Assembly (NCBI GenBank): GCA_028829895.1
Contig: CM054181.1
Span: 64,287,759-64,351,758 of the forward strand
Origin: Sinotaia quadrata
Taxonomy: Eukaryota; Mollusca; Gastropoda; Architaenioglossa; Viviparidae
Length of the DNA stretch: 64,000 bases
Reading direction: 5' to 3'
The position numbers were made by a program, and so were the translations under genes. Below the pieces are notes generated by a model. That model saw only the letters and a program-made list of their open reading frames with translations, ran no database searches and had not been told where the DNA came from. Shown here piece by piece: positions 11,791 through 24,400 of the stretch. Position 1 is the stretch's first letter, and the number at the start of each line of letters is the position of its first letter.

Positions 11791-13281
11791 TTTACAAGTT
11801 GACTAAAACACTTTTTATATTTTTATTATCGGCAGAATAACAAAGGCTGATATTTCAAGTAAGAGTCTGGATGGAAAAGAAAAATATATATAAAATTTTG
11901 TTCCATATGATAATATTTTATGCAAATCTGCCATGAAATAATAAAACAAACAAATAAACACCCAATAATTGTGGTGTGCTTTTTGTTTTTAATTTTTATT
12001 ATACATGCTTAGCTAATGTTAAAATATTTTTATTTAAAAAAAAAAAAAGAACTAAGCATAACTTTTGCAACAAGACTAATCTGGAACTGAAAGCATGATA
12101 TGTTTTATAATTTACAACAAAATGCTCATTCACTGTAAATACATAATTCATGTAAACTATATGCATAAATATTAAAATGCAAAAGAGGTATCAACAGTTG
12201 CTATTCAGGCTAAAGATAAAAAAACAGCTTTAACTTTATAACAAACAGCAGTGAATGAATAAATTTCATTTAAAAAAAACTGTTTATATACAGTGCAACA
12301 ACAAAATTAAACACACCAACCAAATAAATATTAACAGCTAAAAATAAAGTGGGAATACAGTAAATTCTAATAAAAAGAATGTTTAAATAACTTAAATGAA
12401 TGAGATAAATAGCAGCATACACAAAACGAATGTTTACAGTATTAGTAAATGTAATAAATATAAATCATAGTTTTAAAAGTAAATGTTCAGTGTAAAGAAA
12501 CAAATGACATTTAATAACAAATTAATGTTAAAATGACACTGAACAAACACAAACTGGTTTTTTTTTAAATATAAAAAATAATCTATAGAAAATTGTAAAC
12601 AAATTTAAATGACAAGAATTGACATACTGAATGTAAAACAAGCAAGATTTCAACACACAAAACACACAACCTAAAATAACTTTTACAAAAGATAAAAGAA
12701 AAATGCAAATAATATTAATGAATAATATGTTCAAATGAAGCTTAACATATACAAAACATTTTTTTTAAAGATAACTTCTAAATGATTTGTTACAGATAAA
12801 AATTTGATATTCACTATCTCACAAGTTTAGATACAAGAAAATTAAATAAACTACATCCTGAATTTAAGATGTGATTAAGAAGAAATTTGTGACTATATCA
12901 ACATATTCATCTAAACTATAAAACTTTAAAATTACAGCCCCAAAAAATCAAAAATCCATTATGAAAAGTATAATGGAGATCTCTTCACACAATTTGGACA
13001 ATTATTCTCATTTTTATCTTAGCTAGCAGAATGTTTATCACAAGCTGTCCCAGAAAAAATACACTTGATTAACAAACTACTTCAGCAGTTTGGTTCAATG
13101 ATTATCAAAATCTTTTATGTCTATGGATAGAAATTTATATCCATTAACACTGGAAAAATTATATAAAATCTTTACAAAGTCTATTAGATTATCATATGTA
13201 TTAATCCTTTTTCTTGCTTGTACACTTCTGGTGAACTAAGAACTTAAATGAATAAGTTTTTCAATAGTAATATTTTATTAA

Positions 13282-13420
13282 TACAGTGAAATCTCACTCA
13301 TCCAGGTATTATAGACAAGGGGGGGTGTCTAGAGGAGATAAAAATATGATTGGTTAAATGCCATTATTTATGCTATGGGGCAGCACAAAAATTAATTTGA
13401 GGCCAGTTTATGAAAGATTA
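13282..13420. mobile_element. possible pogo/Tigger-type transposon end
   Basis: TACAGTGAAATCTCACTCAT, then CCAGGTATTATAGACAAGG and GGTTAAATGCCATT, has the form of pogo/Tigger termini: a TA target, a CAGT start and wording like 'AATCTCACTCATCC'. No transposase or second end was found. Confidence 0.3.
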
Positions 13421-14287
13421 TATAAAATGCTACTGCATTACAGCCTTACAGTTGGGTCCAAACCAGCACACCATCCAGACTATGTGACATCTACAATATC
13501 AGGGTTTAAATTAGTCACATTTTGATGCAGTATTAATTTTATTTTTCTGAGTATATACAATACATTCTCTGTACATTTAATACAATAAGTAAATCTTTCT
13601 ATGACCAAAAATAACATTTTTATTATATCATATAGTCTATTTTTAAATATTAAAAATCTTTAAGTACAGATAATACAAATAACAATGCAAAATCAAAACC
13701 CAACCAACACCCAACTATTGAGCCAAACTTTACAATCCTTGGATATAATTATAAAACAAAGATAATGGCTGACATTTAGGCTAAACAGCTTTCCTCAAAC
13801 CAATAATATTAACACTAAAAGATGGAAAATGAACACTGTCAAACATTTATGAATAATTAAAAGCATTCATCCAGTGGCAAAAGAGACTATATGACAGTAT
13901 TTCCTTTCATCTACAACTGCTTTCATTGGAAAGTGGACATGTTTTGAAGACAGAAAGAGGGATCAATGAAAAAAAATAATAGAAAAAATAAATGCAAAAC
14001 ATTTTTCAAAAACAACCACCATATCTGTTTATGCTATCTTATCCTTCCTACCTATCTGTCTGCCTGCCTGTCTATTATCTATCTATAAAATCACCCTGAA
14101 ATCTTCAAAACAATTTTAGTTTTATATAATACAAGAAATTCTCTGCAAAAAATAGTGAGACTGTAATTAAATTAAATGCAATCATAGTTTTGGATCAGAA
14201 GTACAAACTATGTTGGAAATTGAACACAATTCAATAACAAAAGAAAAAATGTAGACACTTTGAGTGTGATAATAAGGAAGTTTTGGT

Positions 14288-14520
14288 ATGAGGATTGGAA
14301 ACAACAGTGGGTTTGAGGGTAATGCAAGAAGCAAACCTGTTGGGTATGAGGACAACACAAGAAATACTTTTGGAACTAGGATTGAGAACAACATTGGGTA
14401 TGAGGACAACAGAAGAAATACTTTTGGAACTGAGATTGAGAACAACATTGGGTATGAGGACAACAGAAGAAACAAACACTTTTGGTTTGAGGATTGGAAA
14501 CAAAGCTTTGGGTAAGAGGA
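14288..14520. repeat. 54-bp-class minisatellite, about four copies
   Basis: ATTGAGAACAACATTGGGTA, then TGAGGACAACAGAAGAAATA and CTTTTGGAACT, starts at 14381 and 14435. Diverged copies start at 14294 and 14493. The unit length is divisible by three, so repeated peptides appear in several frames on both strands. These frames are by-products of the repeat. Confidence 0.9.
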
Positions 14521-17500
14521 TAAGAAAAAAGAATACAAACTGTTATGACAGAACTTTTATTTTTATACATCTGCCCATCATCTCCAGAAAAAATGTTCCT
14601 ATAAAACATATTTTGTTGTTAAATCTTCAAGCATGACCAACACTTATAAAAATCACAGCATACAGCTTTGGTACCAAGCAGGAGCTAGCAACCATCACAT
14701 ATTAAGTTAAAAGCATAGTTGGATGATTTTCAGCACCATGTATGTTCTCATTTAACAACATGAATTTTTAAAGCAATACATACAAAAATCCAACCCTCAA
14801 GTTGCAGTACACTTTCAATAAAAACTCAATCAAATTAATGTTAAAAATTATTATTTTTTTAAAACACAGTAACAAAATTCTTGTTACAAAAAGAAAAAAG
14901 ATGCAGCTGCTGAAATCCAACAATGCTCAAAGTGATTAGTGTCAGCTGTTAAGTAGTACAATTCCACTAGTGAAGAGACCCCTAAGTCACTATGCACTGT
15001 CAAGCATAGAGCTTAAATCAAGCAGGTCTTCCACTATACCTTTATTACTTATTACACACATGTATACGTTTATTGGATAATTAACGAATTTAGCTAAAAT
15101 AAGTTAGAGCAAATGTAAACAAAAAATGTTTCTTAACTAGGTATTAAGTACATATTAAGTTGTAAGCAAGGAAATACACTTCCAAAGAGTCTATGCACAT
15201 TTTGAAGCAATGTGCATTAATTTAATATATTTTATGCATTTTTTAAGCATCTGCATTTAACTTTAAAGTAATTTTTAAAGTTGCAGAAAATAATTTAAGA
15301 CATTTTTAAAGAAATTTTTAAGACATCTGCATTCATTTATTATGCAAATTTTTAGTACAGTGTATTTGCATTCATTAAATATATATTTTAAATATATATC
15401 TACAACAACTTAATATATTTTAAAGCAAATTTTTAAGTATCTGCATTAGCTGAATATAATTTAATGTAAAATTTTAAAAACAATGCTGAAAAGTAGGTAA
15501 CAAGAACAAATCTTACACAGATTAAGCAACCCATTTGATACACAATAACTATGAAGGATTATAGTTTCTTGCACTATTTTTAAAAAATCAGACATTTTGT
15601 AGTGTCTTTTCAAACCAATACTTTATAAGGATTCAAAACTTGTAGTAAAAATGTCGTTGCATTTAAAAATAGATAAAATACCAAGTGGAATGAAATTTTA
15701 CTATCCATACTCCAATTATCAGAAGAAAATAACTCCCGACAAATTTTAATTTGTTTAGCAACCATCAGTTCATATAGCATAATCTCTAATGATGTGGTAT
15801 ATCCTTTTAAAGCTAATGAGCTCATTAATTAATTTTTAAAACATAATCAATGAGAAACAAAACAAAAAAACCTTTCATGAGGTTTCATGGATTAACTGCT
15901 ATTTCAATCAAAAATGAAAAATACAGATTCAAATCTACACCCCAAAATGCTGTAACTTTAATAGCCTCTCTTTGCCATTCAATCAAGAGTATAGGTTCAA
16001 ATCTACACACCAACATCAACCAGAAACCACACTTGCACAAATATAAATGCTTAGTCTATGGTCATATACTGTCAGAAAGTGTGTTTGTTATCTACAATTT
16101 GTAGTGCTCTTATCGAAATGGTGTTGGTACCCGGTAATTATATTGTTTTTCCCTCCAGGTTTATTTGGTGAAAATTTTTTAAGTCACAATAAAAAGAGGT
16201 ATTGGCACACAGGCAAGCATGCAGTGTACACATGATTTGGCATTTATTGTAGTTATAATATTACTGCATAATTATCTAAACATACTGCAAATTACATTAA
16301 CTTTTGTCTTTCAAAGAGATGATCGATTAGTCATTCAATTTGTCCACAATGTTCTGAAAACATAGTTTAGTAATCTAAATTGCAAAAAGGCATTCAGTTA
16401 TAGTATTTTTAAACTGAATAATCTTACATTATAATCAATACATAACATTAAACAAAGCAGTAAGAATATTAATAACAGTAACAAAATTAATATATATTTA
16501 CCCCAATGATCCTATTTATCAATTTATTTTAAGCAGGTAGATTTGTATGTGGCAGTTATTACATTAATTCAATACTGTTACACAACCTTAGTGCATATGA
16601 ACTCTATGATGGAAACAGAATTTATTTTCAGAAAATGTTATTAATTTTTTCCCCCCGTTATCCTATGACGTTTACTTTGTGATTGTGTTACTGTTGCTCT
16701 AGCAGATGTGAACCTTTTGTACCTGAATGAACAGTGAGCTTCTAAAAAATGAAGTGTTTTTATATATATGGGGTTTACATGCACTAAAGTTATACAACAG
16801 TACTGAATTAATGTAACAAGTCAATGATTTAATATATTATTAAGTTATATATTCACTAAGGTTGTAACAGTCTAAAAATGGAGATATGCAATTAACTCAG
16901 GAGGTTATATTTTTAAAAGGCAATCAAGAATGATTAACCCCTTCACTGTGGACCAAGTCAAGACTGCCCAGAAATGGCAATATGACCTGAGGTCAGCAAT
17001 AAAAAGGACATATTTTTAAAGTGCAAACAAGAATGAGAACATAAATTAAATAATGTAAAATATTAAGCATTAATAAGGAGCATCAAATTTCATAAAACAT
17101 AATCACAATTTCTGTATTAGACTTTTCTTTTGGTTTCTTATGACAATTCTTCATAAGTATACAGAAAGTTAAAAAACAAATCAGGATGAAGCAAAGCAAA
17201 AGTAAAAATGACAATAGTATAACCTTGCATCCAAACAAATATTAAAACAATTAAATAAATAAGCAAATATGATTAACAGATTTGCTTTGCATAAAGCATA
17301 TACTATTTTATTCTGAAATCCACTGAAAGATCTCCCTTTGACATAAAAATATTCCATAACTAATGTGATGTAACCCTGACATATATATACTTTTAGAATT
17401 GCTGTAAAATCCACTGACAACAAATATTTGATGGAGTTACTGCAAACTCCACTATGACATAAAATTTTTTTTTAAATATATAAAAAAATTTAAAAAACTA

Positions 17501-18124
17501 TATAAATTTCTTTCTGACAAACTTGTAGAGAAACTAATTTTAAATTCTACATTTCAAATGTCATAACTATTGTAATTTGTATAACCCCTTTTGACTTTAA
17601 TTAAAGAAATACTGTAAGTACTGTAAAATCCTATATGATGTAAGTAGGTAAATTCTGTAGAACAACCTTAATGCTGATGAACAGTGTCCAAAGCAGCATG
17701 ATTAAAATGTACAACTTTAAATTTAAATTTTATTTTAAAATAATGTTGTTTTAATTATATTTTACAAACTTATATTCGACAACAGTAAACCCATGATAAC
17801 GGCCATTTGCCCTACATTTTATCATGCAGTCATAGTAATACTAAAATATTACTTCAAAACAAACAATACCTATATCAACTACTTAACAAACAGTGAGTGC
17901 TCTTCTACAGAGTATTCAATAGTAAAAGTTAATACACTACCTAAAACAGTAAGTGTTTACACAAACCACCTAAAATAAAATAGTATATAGCCTCATAAAC
18001 TACCTAGCACATAATACACTCCCACATAAAAATCATACCTAAAACATGTCCATTTAAATACCTAAATAAGTACAGCATATATGCCCACATTCTGCTACAG
18101 CAGTTCAGCAGCATACATAACGAT

Positions 18125-18365
18125 CTACATCAGTACACCATAAATGTCCACATAACCACTAAAACAGAACAGCATACATGCCCACATAACCAATGAAACA
18201 GAACAGCATACATGTCCACATAACCAATAAAACAGAACAGCAAACATGCCCACATAACCAATTAAACAGAACTGTATATGTACCCAAATAACCACCTAAA
18301 CAGAACAGTATATGTGCCCACATGAACATCTAAAATAGTAAAGCATGCATGCCCACAAACCTCAC
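18125..18365. repeat. 34-bp tandem array
   Basis: CCACATAACC begins at 18148, 18182, 18216 and 18250, exactly 34 bases apart. Each unit continues with AATAAAACAGAACAGCATAC. Flanking copies to about 18365 are diverged. There are no unique spacers. Confidence 0.93.
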
Positions 18366-20908
18366 CTATTTATTACATGCCTAAAGATAACTAAAACCAC
18401 AAATTACATGATTAACTCAGTGCGATGACCGTATATTATTGATTTCTATAAGCTTACTACTACTGCCATAAAACTTAAGTCATTTTTGACCTTTTAACAC
18501 AGCTGAAAAAATTTTGAATGGAATCTAATGACTTGTTTTGGTTGAATGATTAGATATCATTATAACTGTTATTTATGATAAACACTTCTTCATGCTTTAC
18601 TGCCAGGATTTTGAAAGCATTAAATCCTTCATGAACTCATCCCCTCATATAACATTATTCTTATACTTTATAGGAAAATATTATTTATAATTAGTAAATA
18701 TGAGATATGTGAATGCATCCATTATGTATTGAAAAATATTACAATTACTCTACTGTTTTTAATAGTACATATTATATTGCAAAATATTATAAACTATTAA
18801 TAAATGTTTGTTAATATTATATATTATTTTGTAACACTAAATGAAATGGACAGACCACATGGGCATAATCACTGCATCAACAAAGAGTGAAAACTTGTAA
18901 CAAATGAACATGTAAATGCAATTTTTTAAACAAAATACATCACTCTGAAGTCTGTTTATAGCTGAAACCATATCATCGTAGAAAGCATGGAATGGAAAAC
19001 AAAACACTTTTGGAATCAGGTAAATAAAATAAAGAAAGTAGAGTGCAGTGCGACATTTTATGAAAATGTGTTTTGCAACTCTATAAACATAGGCCTAATA
19101 TTGCTAATATGTTTACAAGATCTTATTTTTGTTTTCTCATTTGAAAAAGAACAAAAAAGTTGAAAAACAGATTAATCACTGGTGAATGCTATTTCACCAT
19201 CAAATATTACAAGTGATCAATAAAACACTGAAAAGCAAACAATAAAATCCTTCTAACAAAAGGCCTTTCCAATGAGTTTTAAATAAGGGTAACAAATAAG
19301 CAAAAACTTGCCTAAGGTGTTTAAGGAGACACTTTTAAAATACCCCAAATATCAGTTGATATTTTTAGTAATTTTTAAAAAAATTCTGATTCTATTCTTC
19401 TTTGTATAAACAAAAATCCTTTGAAGACTACTCTATGCATGATGAAGTTTTCAAAGTGGAATGGTTAATCTGTTAATTCTAGATAGTTAAGCAAGAAGAA
19501 ATGAGCAAATCTAAAACAGTGGTGGAATGTTTATGAAGCAAAAAGAAGATATCTAAAACTGAGCACACCACAGACTCAACAGGATTTGCTTTCAAAGAAC
19601 AAAATCATATAAATAACAATACCATAGACATACAAACAAGAACTCAGTAACAAGAAAACAAAAAAATTGCATTGAAGTTTAAAACAAAAAAACTAAACAA
19701 AATAACAGATTATGGAATTAAGAACGATTACCCTGATAGTTCAGCAGAAATGCTTAGAATAAATATGGAATTTATGATAAAGAGCAGATAAATATAATTT
19801 GAATATATACTCTTCTTAGCACAGCAGCAGCAAAAAACATCAGAGAAATGATAAGAGATGAAATGTGGATTTCTCAAAACTATAGACTGATAAAGTTTTC
19901 ATTCATGTATATGTAAAGAAAGTTTTGTTCTTAAATGCATTTAAAGCATTAAAAGATAAAAAAAAAAAAACAAGGGTTTGGGGGACTCAGTTATTTCTCA
20001 ACTCTCAATTAAGAATCACAAGCTCAGCCAATGACTTGAAAACTACTCCAGTAATAAACACCAAAAGAATTTTCTGTTTTGCACAGACTTTAACTTAGTC
20101 ACATCTTTTACTATATTTACCTTGTGTATATCAGCTTTACAGTCCCAATAGATTACTTTACTGACAGAGTAAATAGCTTGGCAATTGAGTACATCAAGAT
20201 TAGTGTATAACATTTCATAATCAGGATGCAGTGTGTCAAGTTTTATCATATAAATTTGAAGTTAGATATATATCAGTTTTAGTCAGAGATATACTAGCAT
20301 TATAATTAGGGTAGAGTGGGTTACAGTCAGGGTCCATTATTAGCTTTAAGTCAAGTTTATTAAATTTTGTTTGCTGAAGGACACACATTTAAGATTAAGA
20401 CAATGTTAAGTAAAGTTTTAAGTACTGTAATAGATGTTAATTTTGACTGATTAAAGTCTTACACAAATGAAAGTTCATTGATATGCATATCTTGCAAATT
20501 CATCTCACTGTACATCTCAAGTTTCAACTTGCTGTATGTCAAGGTTTGACTTCAGTTCTCAAGATATACTTTGACTCAATGTGTCTCAAGGTTCTGTATT
20601 TTGAACCCAAATTTGCTTTTGTGTCCAAATTATAGATTAGGATTCACAACCAGCAAGAAATCACCAGTTAATTGAAACAGTTCTCATAAATGAAACAAAT
20701 CTGAATGTAAACATCCAACTCAGAATTCAAACAAAAGCCACTTAAATGATAAACTAAATATGAGTCAGTTAAAACAATAAACCATCACATCATTCCCATC
20801 AAGATTTGTACTGTTTGGGATTTTTGTTCTACAGAAGGTGCTTTGACATTATATCTGAAGAAAGGTGTGCTAACACTACTTCACTTTTTATTTTAAAAAA
20901 CATGTTTA

Positions 20909-21482
20909 TCACACTGAAGTGATAGTTTGACACACTTCCTTTGAATTATCACTGAAGTAGTCACTGTCACCACAACGCTCCCCACTATCTCCTCTCTCAC
21001 TCACCCCTACTGATGACAATTGTTTATTACAAGATGTACTCCTGCGCAGATCAGTCTCTTCACTTGAAAGGAGTGATTCCATTGCTGATGCAGTCTGCAT
21101 CATACAAATGCTACTGCTTCGCACACGCTCCAGAGATAGTGGTGAGGGATGAAATAACTTTGAGTGTATCTTGGGACCATTTGCCTTGTTAGAAAATCCA
21201 GGCACTGAAAATGTTTTCCGTGCTGCAGAGGCTAATTTATCCTGCCAGCTGCCAGATCTCCGAGGCAGGAAAGAAGAGGGAGTGGCATTGTGGATCAGAG
21301 CTGTCTGGCAGGAAGGTAAGGCCATTTCCAAGGAGTCTGTGTCTTCCATGACAACGCTGGTTATTGGGGCATCAAGACAAGGGACAAGAAATTGTTGATT
21401 GTACTTGAGGTAGTCTAATATATCTTCCAAGTCTGGTCGAAATCCTTGGTCATAGAACATGCACCAGTGAATAAAGGAGCGT
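20909..21482 (-). CDS. VKR: VKR exon 21: end of kinase domain and cytoplasmic tail
   Basis: Follows the acceptor ACAG at 21486-21483 and encodes residues 1138-1328. FIHWCMF and RPDLEDIL are the last kinase helices (W in the CW position, RP..). From about 1166 the tail is rich in Ser, with LPRRSGSW, several RSSS/RRSTS stretches that could be phosphorylated by basophilic kinases, and a tyrosine in GDSDYFSD (Tyr1313). It ends TSV, a class I PDZ-ligand pattern. TGA is at 20911-20909. A minus-strand AATAAA follows only 18 bases later. Intron 20 upstream (21483-21925) is plain AT-rich DNA. Confidence 0.93.
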
Positions 21483-24400
21483 CTGTAATATAAAAAATGA
21501 ATGAAGACATCAATTCAAATGCAGATTTATAGGCAACCAAAATAAACCCAAAAATAATAAAAACATGAAAAGAGGAAAAATATTACTACTTATATGCATA
21601 AGAAATATGATATAATCACACTACACTTACATCACATGACACTTACAATGTGCATGATTATATTATTTAAATAAACGTGTGTTTTTATTTTATTTGATAG
21701 AATTCATTAACAACAAATGGTTAATACTGAAACAGTGAATGGCAATACTGTAACAGTGAATGGCTTTCTGAGTAATAGCAATATTTTTGTTCTGTGAGTG
21801 CAAGTGAGTAAAACTGTACAAAACAAACTTATGCGTGTAACACTTTAAAAAAAATGTACATAGAGTATTTTTTTTTAAATTACAACAAACAACAGAGTTT
21901 TATAAAAACAAAATAGAAAACTCACAAATCATCAGGACATTTTTCTGGAAGAGTAAGGCGATTGCCTTGTTTAATGTAGTCAAGAACTTGTGTGTTTGAA
22001 AGGCCTTGGTAAGGGAAACTTCCAAATGTGACTATTTCGTACACCAATACACCAAAAGACCAAATGTCTGATTTGAATGTGAAAATACCATCCACCAAGC
22101 TCTCAGGTGACATCCACCTTACTGGAAGCATACCTGTAGAAAAATCTCAGTGGGATGTGATTCAAACATTTCAAATGAAGCTGATTAAAACTGCTAAATA
22201 AAACATTACTGTTAATCATCTTTAACAGTGTATTGTGACTCATAGAGGCGATTCAGTTATCAAAAGATCTGTCTTCTTTCCTGTATCTTGCACAAGTTTT
22301 CAATTACTTACCCATCCTTCAGCAAGATATTTGTATCAATTCTGTATTGGTGAATGTGTTTAATACTGATCAAACTACTTTTCATGCCTATTCTTAATAG
22401 GTAAATGTTATTAATTGCTGATCAAATTGCCTTTCATGCATATTCTGAATTGATAAATGTTATTAATTGCTGATCAAATTGCTTTTCATGCCTATTCTAG
22501 AGTGAGAAAAGAAAGAGAGAGGTAAAAATAATCTTTGTGAATAATAAATAAATAAATAAATAAATCTTTAAAGCTTTAGAGTACTGCAAGACATCAGTTG
22601 CTTGCTATTTGACAAAAGAGAGATATAATAAGCAAGCAGACTATCAAGAATTGGGAATCTATTCTGTGCCAGGAAAAAAGTCTGTTGTTAATTTAAATAT
22701 ATTTCACTTGTTCTGCTTGCTACTGCTAAAGTCACTTGAAAAAGTTACAAAATGTTTCAAAATTTTTATTTTCTAATGGTTCAAAAATGTCAAACATAAC
22801 TATCTTGTTACATTGTGAAAACTGTAGCCACAAGTAATGGAAACGATCAAAGTCCTATAATATATTTTTTACACTTTTTGTAAGTACAGTACATTACAAA
22901 ATATTTTGTTTGTGTTCAATATGTTAGATAATTATATCTTGTTAATAAATGTTAACTATTTAGTTTTTGTTTTTATTATTTTATACTTAATTTTGATACA
23001 CTTTCTGGACCTTGGGAACAAATTAATTTGATTTCTATTAATTCTTATGGGTAATAATTTTTGTTTAGTGCTTAATCAGTCAGCACTCAAGTTTTTAAGA
23101 ATGAATTAATAGCACTAAGTGGAGAATTCCTATATTCCTGTATTTCCTGTATGTGATGAAAATGTATATATATGTGTGTATATAATTAATATTATTATCG
23201 ATATAATATGTATCAAAGAAATCAGGTCAATATTAAAAAAATAAATTTTCACGAAAGGTTCTAATTATTTAAAATTAATTATAAAATGCACACAGTGATG
23301 TAATAAATAATAATTCAAAAAGAAGCAGCATTGACTTGAAACCATTCTTTCAACATTGTCAAAATAAAAATAATTTTTGTGTGCATTTTATGTTATAATT
23401 TTGAGAATATATTCTCTTTTTTTTCAAAATGACAAGCAAACAAAGAAATTCTAAATCTCTAACTCTATTACTTATAACAGGAAGCACTCTCTTTTGAGAC
23501 AGACTGTGACATTTTCACAGAAAAAGACAGATAAGGTTAATTTCCAAGATAAACAAAACTGTAAAATGTGTTGCTTGGTGGTGGGTTTTTGGTCTTACCT
23601 TTGCGAGAAAATCTGTAGTAGTCTGAATCAGATATATGTCGTGTCATTCCAAAGTCTGAAATCTTTACAGTCTTGTTTGCATGCACCAGGCAATTCCTAC
23701 AAGCCAAGTCCCTGAAAACAAATAAACCTTTAGAGTTATGATTTCACACACCACAATGCTATGAGTTGTGATTTCATACATAAATAAATACTATGGAGAG
23801 TAATGTCATAATACAAACCTCTCTGATGATTGTGTGCATTTGTACTAAACAGTACAAGTTTATATTACACTACAGCTCACAGAGAGAGACACCATGTAAA
23901 TTTTAAACTGCTTCATACACAAATTTCTATTTATATCTGGGTTTTACACCTAAATATCTACAGATTGGTCTATGTGCTGGACTCCTGGCTCAAAAGACTG
24001 GTTCAAGACTACAAGCTTCCACAACTAGATTTGTAAACTAGATTAGCTATCATTCAATTCATCCAGCAGGCTAAGCTTGTCCATCACCTATCCATAGCCA
24101 GTTACCCTGATTGGAAAGACATCCTCTGCAAGACGACAGCTGTTTGTCTAGAAGCACTATCACTATGATGTAGTTATAATTATTTGGAGAGTATGGATTC
24201 TGTTTTTGTGACTGTAGCACTAGTTATCTGCACAAAGTGCATGTCTACTGTATCAAGACTAATCATTGTTTTGTGCATGTAACTGCTGCAGCAAATAATA
24301 TTTTGTTATTTATTAACGCTACCAGGCTGTTCATCAGACTGTTCATTCTGTCCACTGTTGTACATTATTTATTAACGCTACCAGGTTGTTCATCAGACTG

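Larger units (their letters stand above)
7175..20908. other. intergenic DNA between convergent genes
   Basis: No protein or RNA gene is recognisable. It holds a 60-bp-class array (8013-8330), a TTTATTTATTGTAGGTCC array (11000-11345), a 34-bp duplication (11722-11790), a transposon-like end (13282-13420), a CTGT/TATC tetranucleotide tract (about 14040-14086), a 54-bp minisatellite (14288-14520), degenerate TTTTTAAGCATCTGCATT words (about 15230-15450) and a 34-bp array (18125-18365). The right end must include the receptor's 3' UTR. Candidate AATAAA signals on the minus strand occur at 20891-20886 and near 20353, but I cannot say which is used. Confidence 0.7.

Noticed and set aside
14182..14636. 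Several overlapping reading frames of 75-118 codons on both strands
   Set aside because: All come from a 54-bp minisatellite whose unit is divisible by three; no known domain and no splice context.
15840..16040. Possible tRNA-derived SINE from GGTTCAAATCTACAC-like B boxes
   Set aside because: The two B-box-like words lack a properly spaced A box, and no cloverleaf can be drawn. No tRNA or rRNA gene was seen elsewhere.
18125..18365. CRISPR-like regular array (34-bp period)
   Set aside because: Units are contiguous with no unique spacers, and the DNA is animal.
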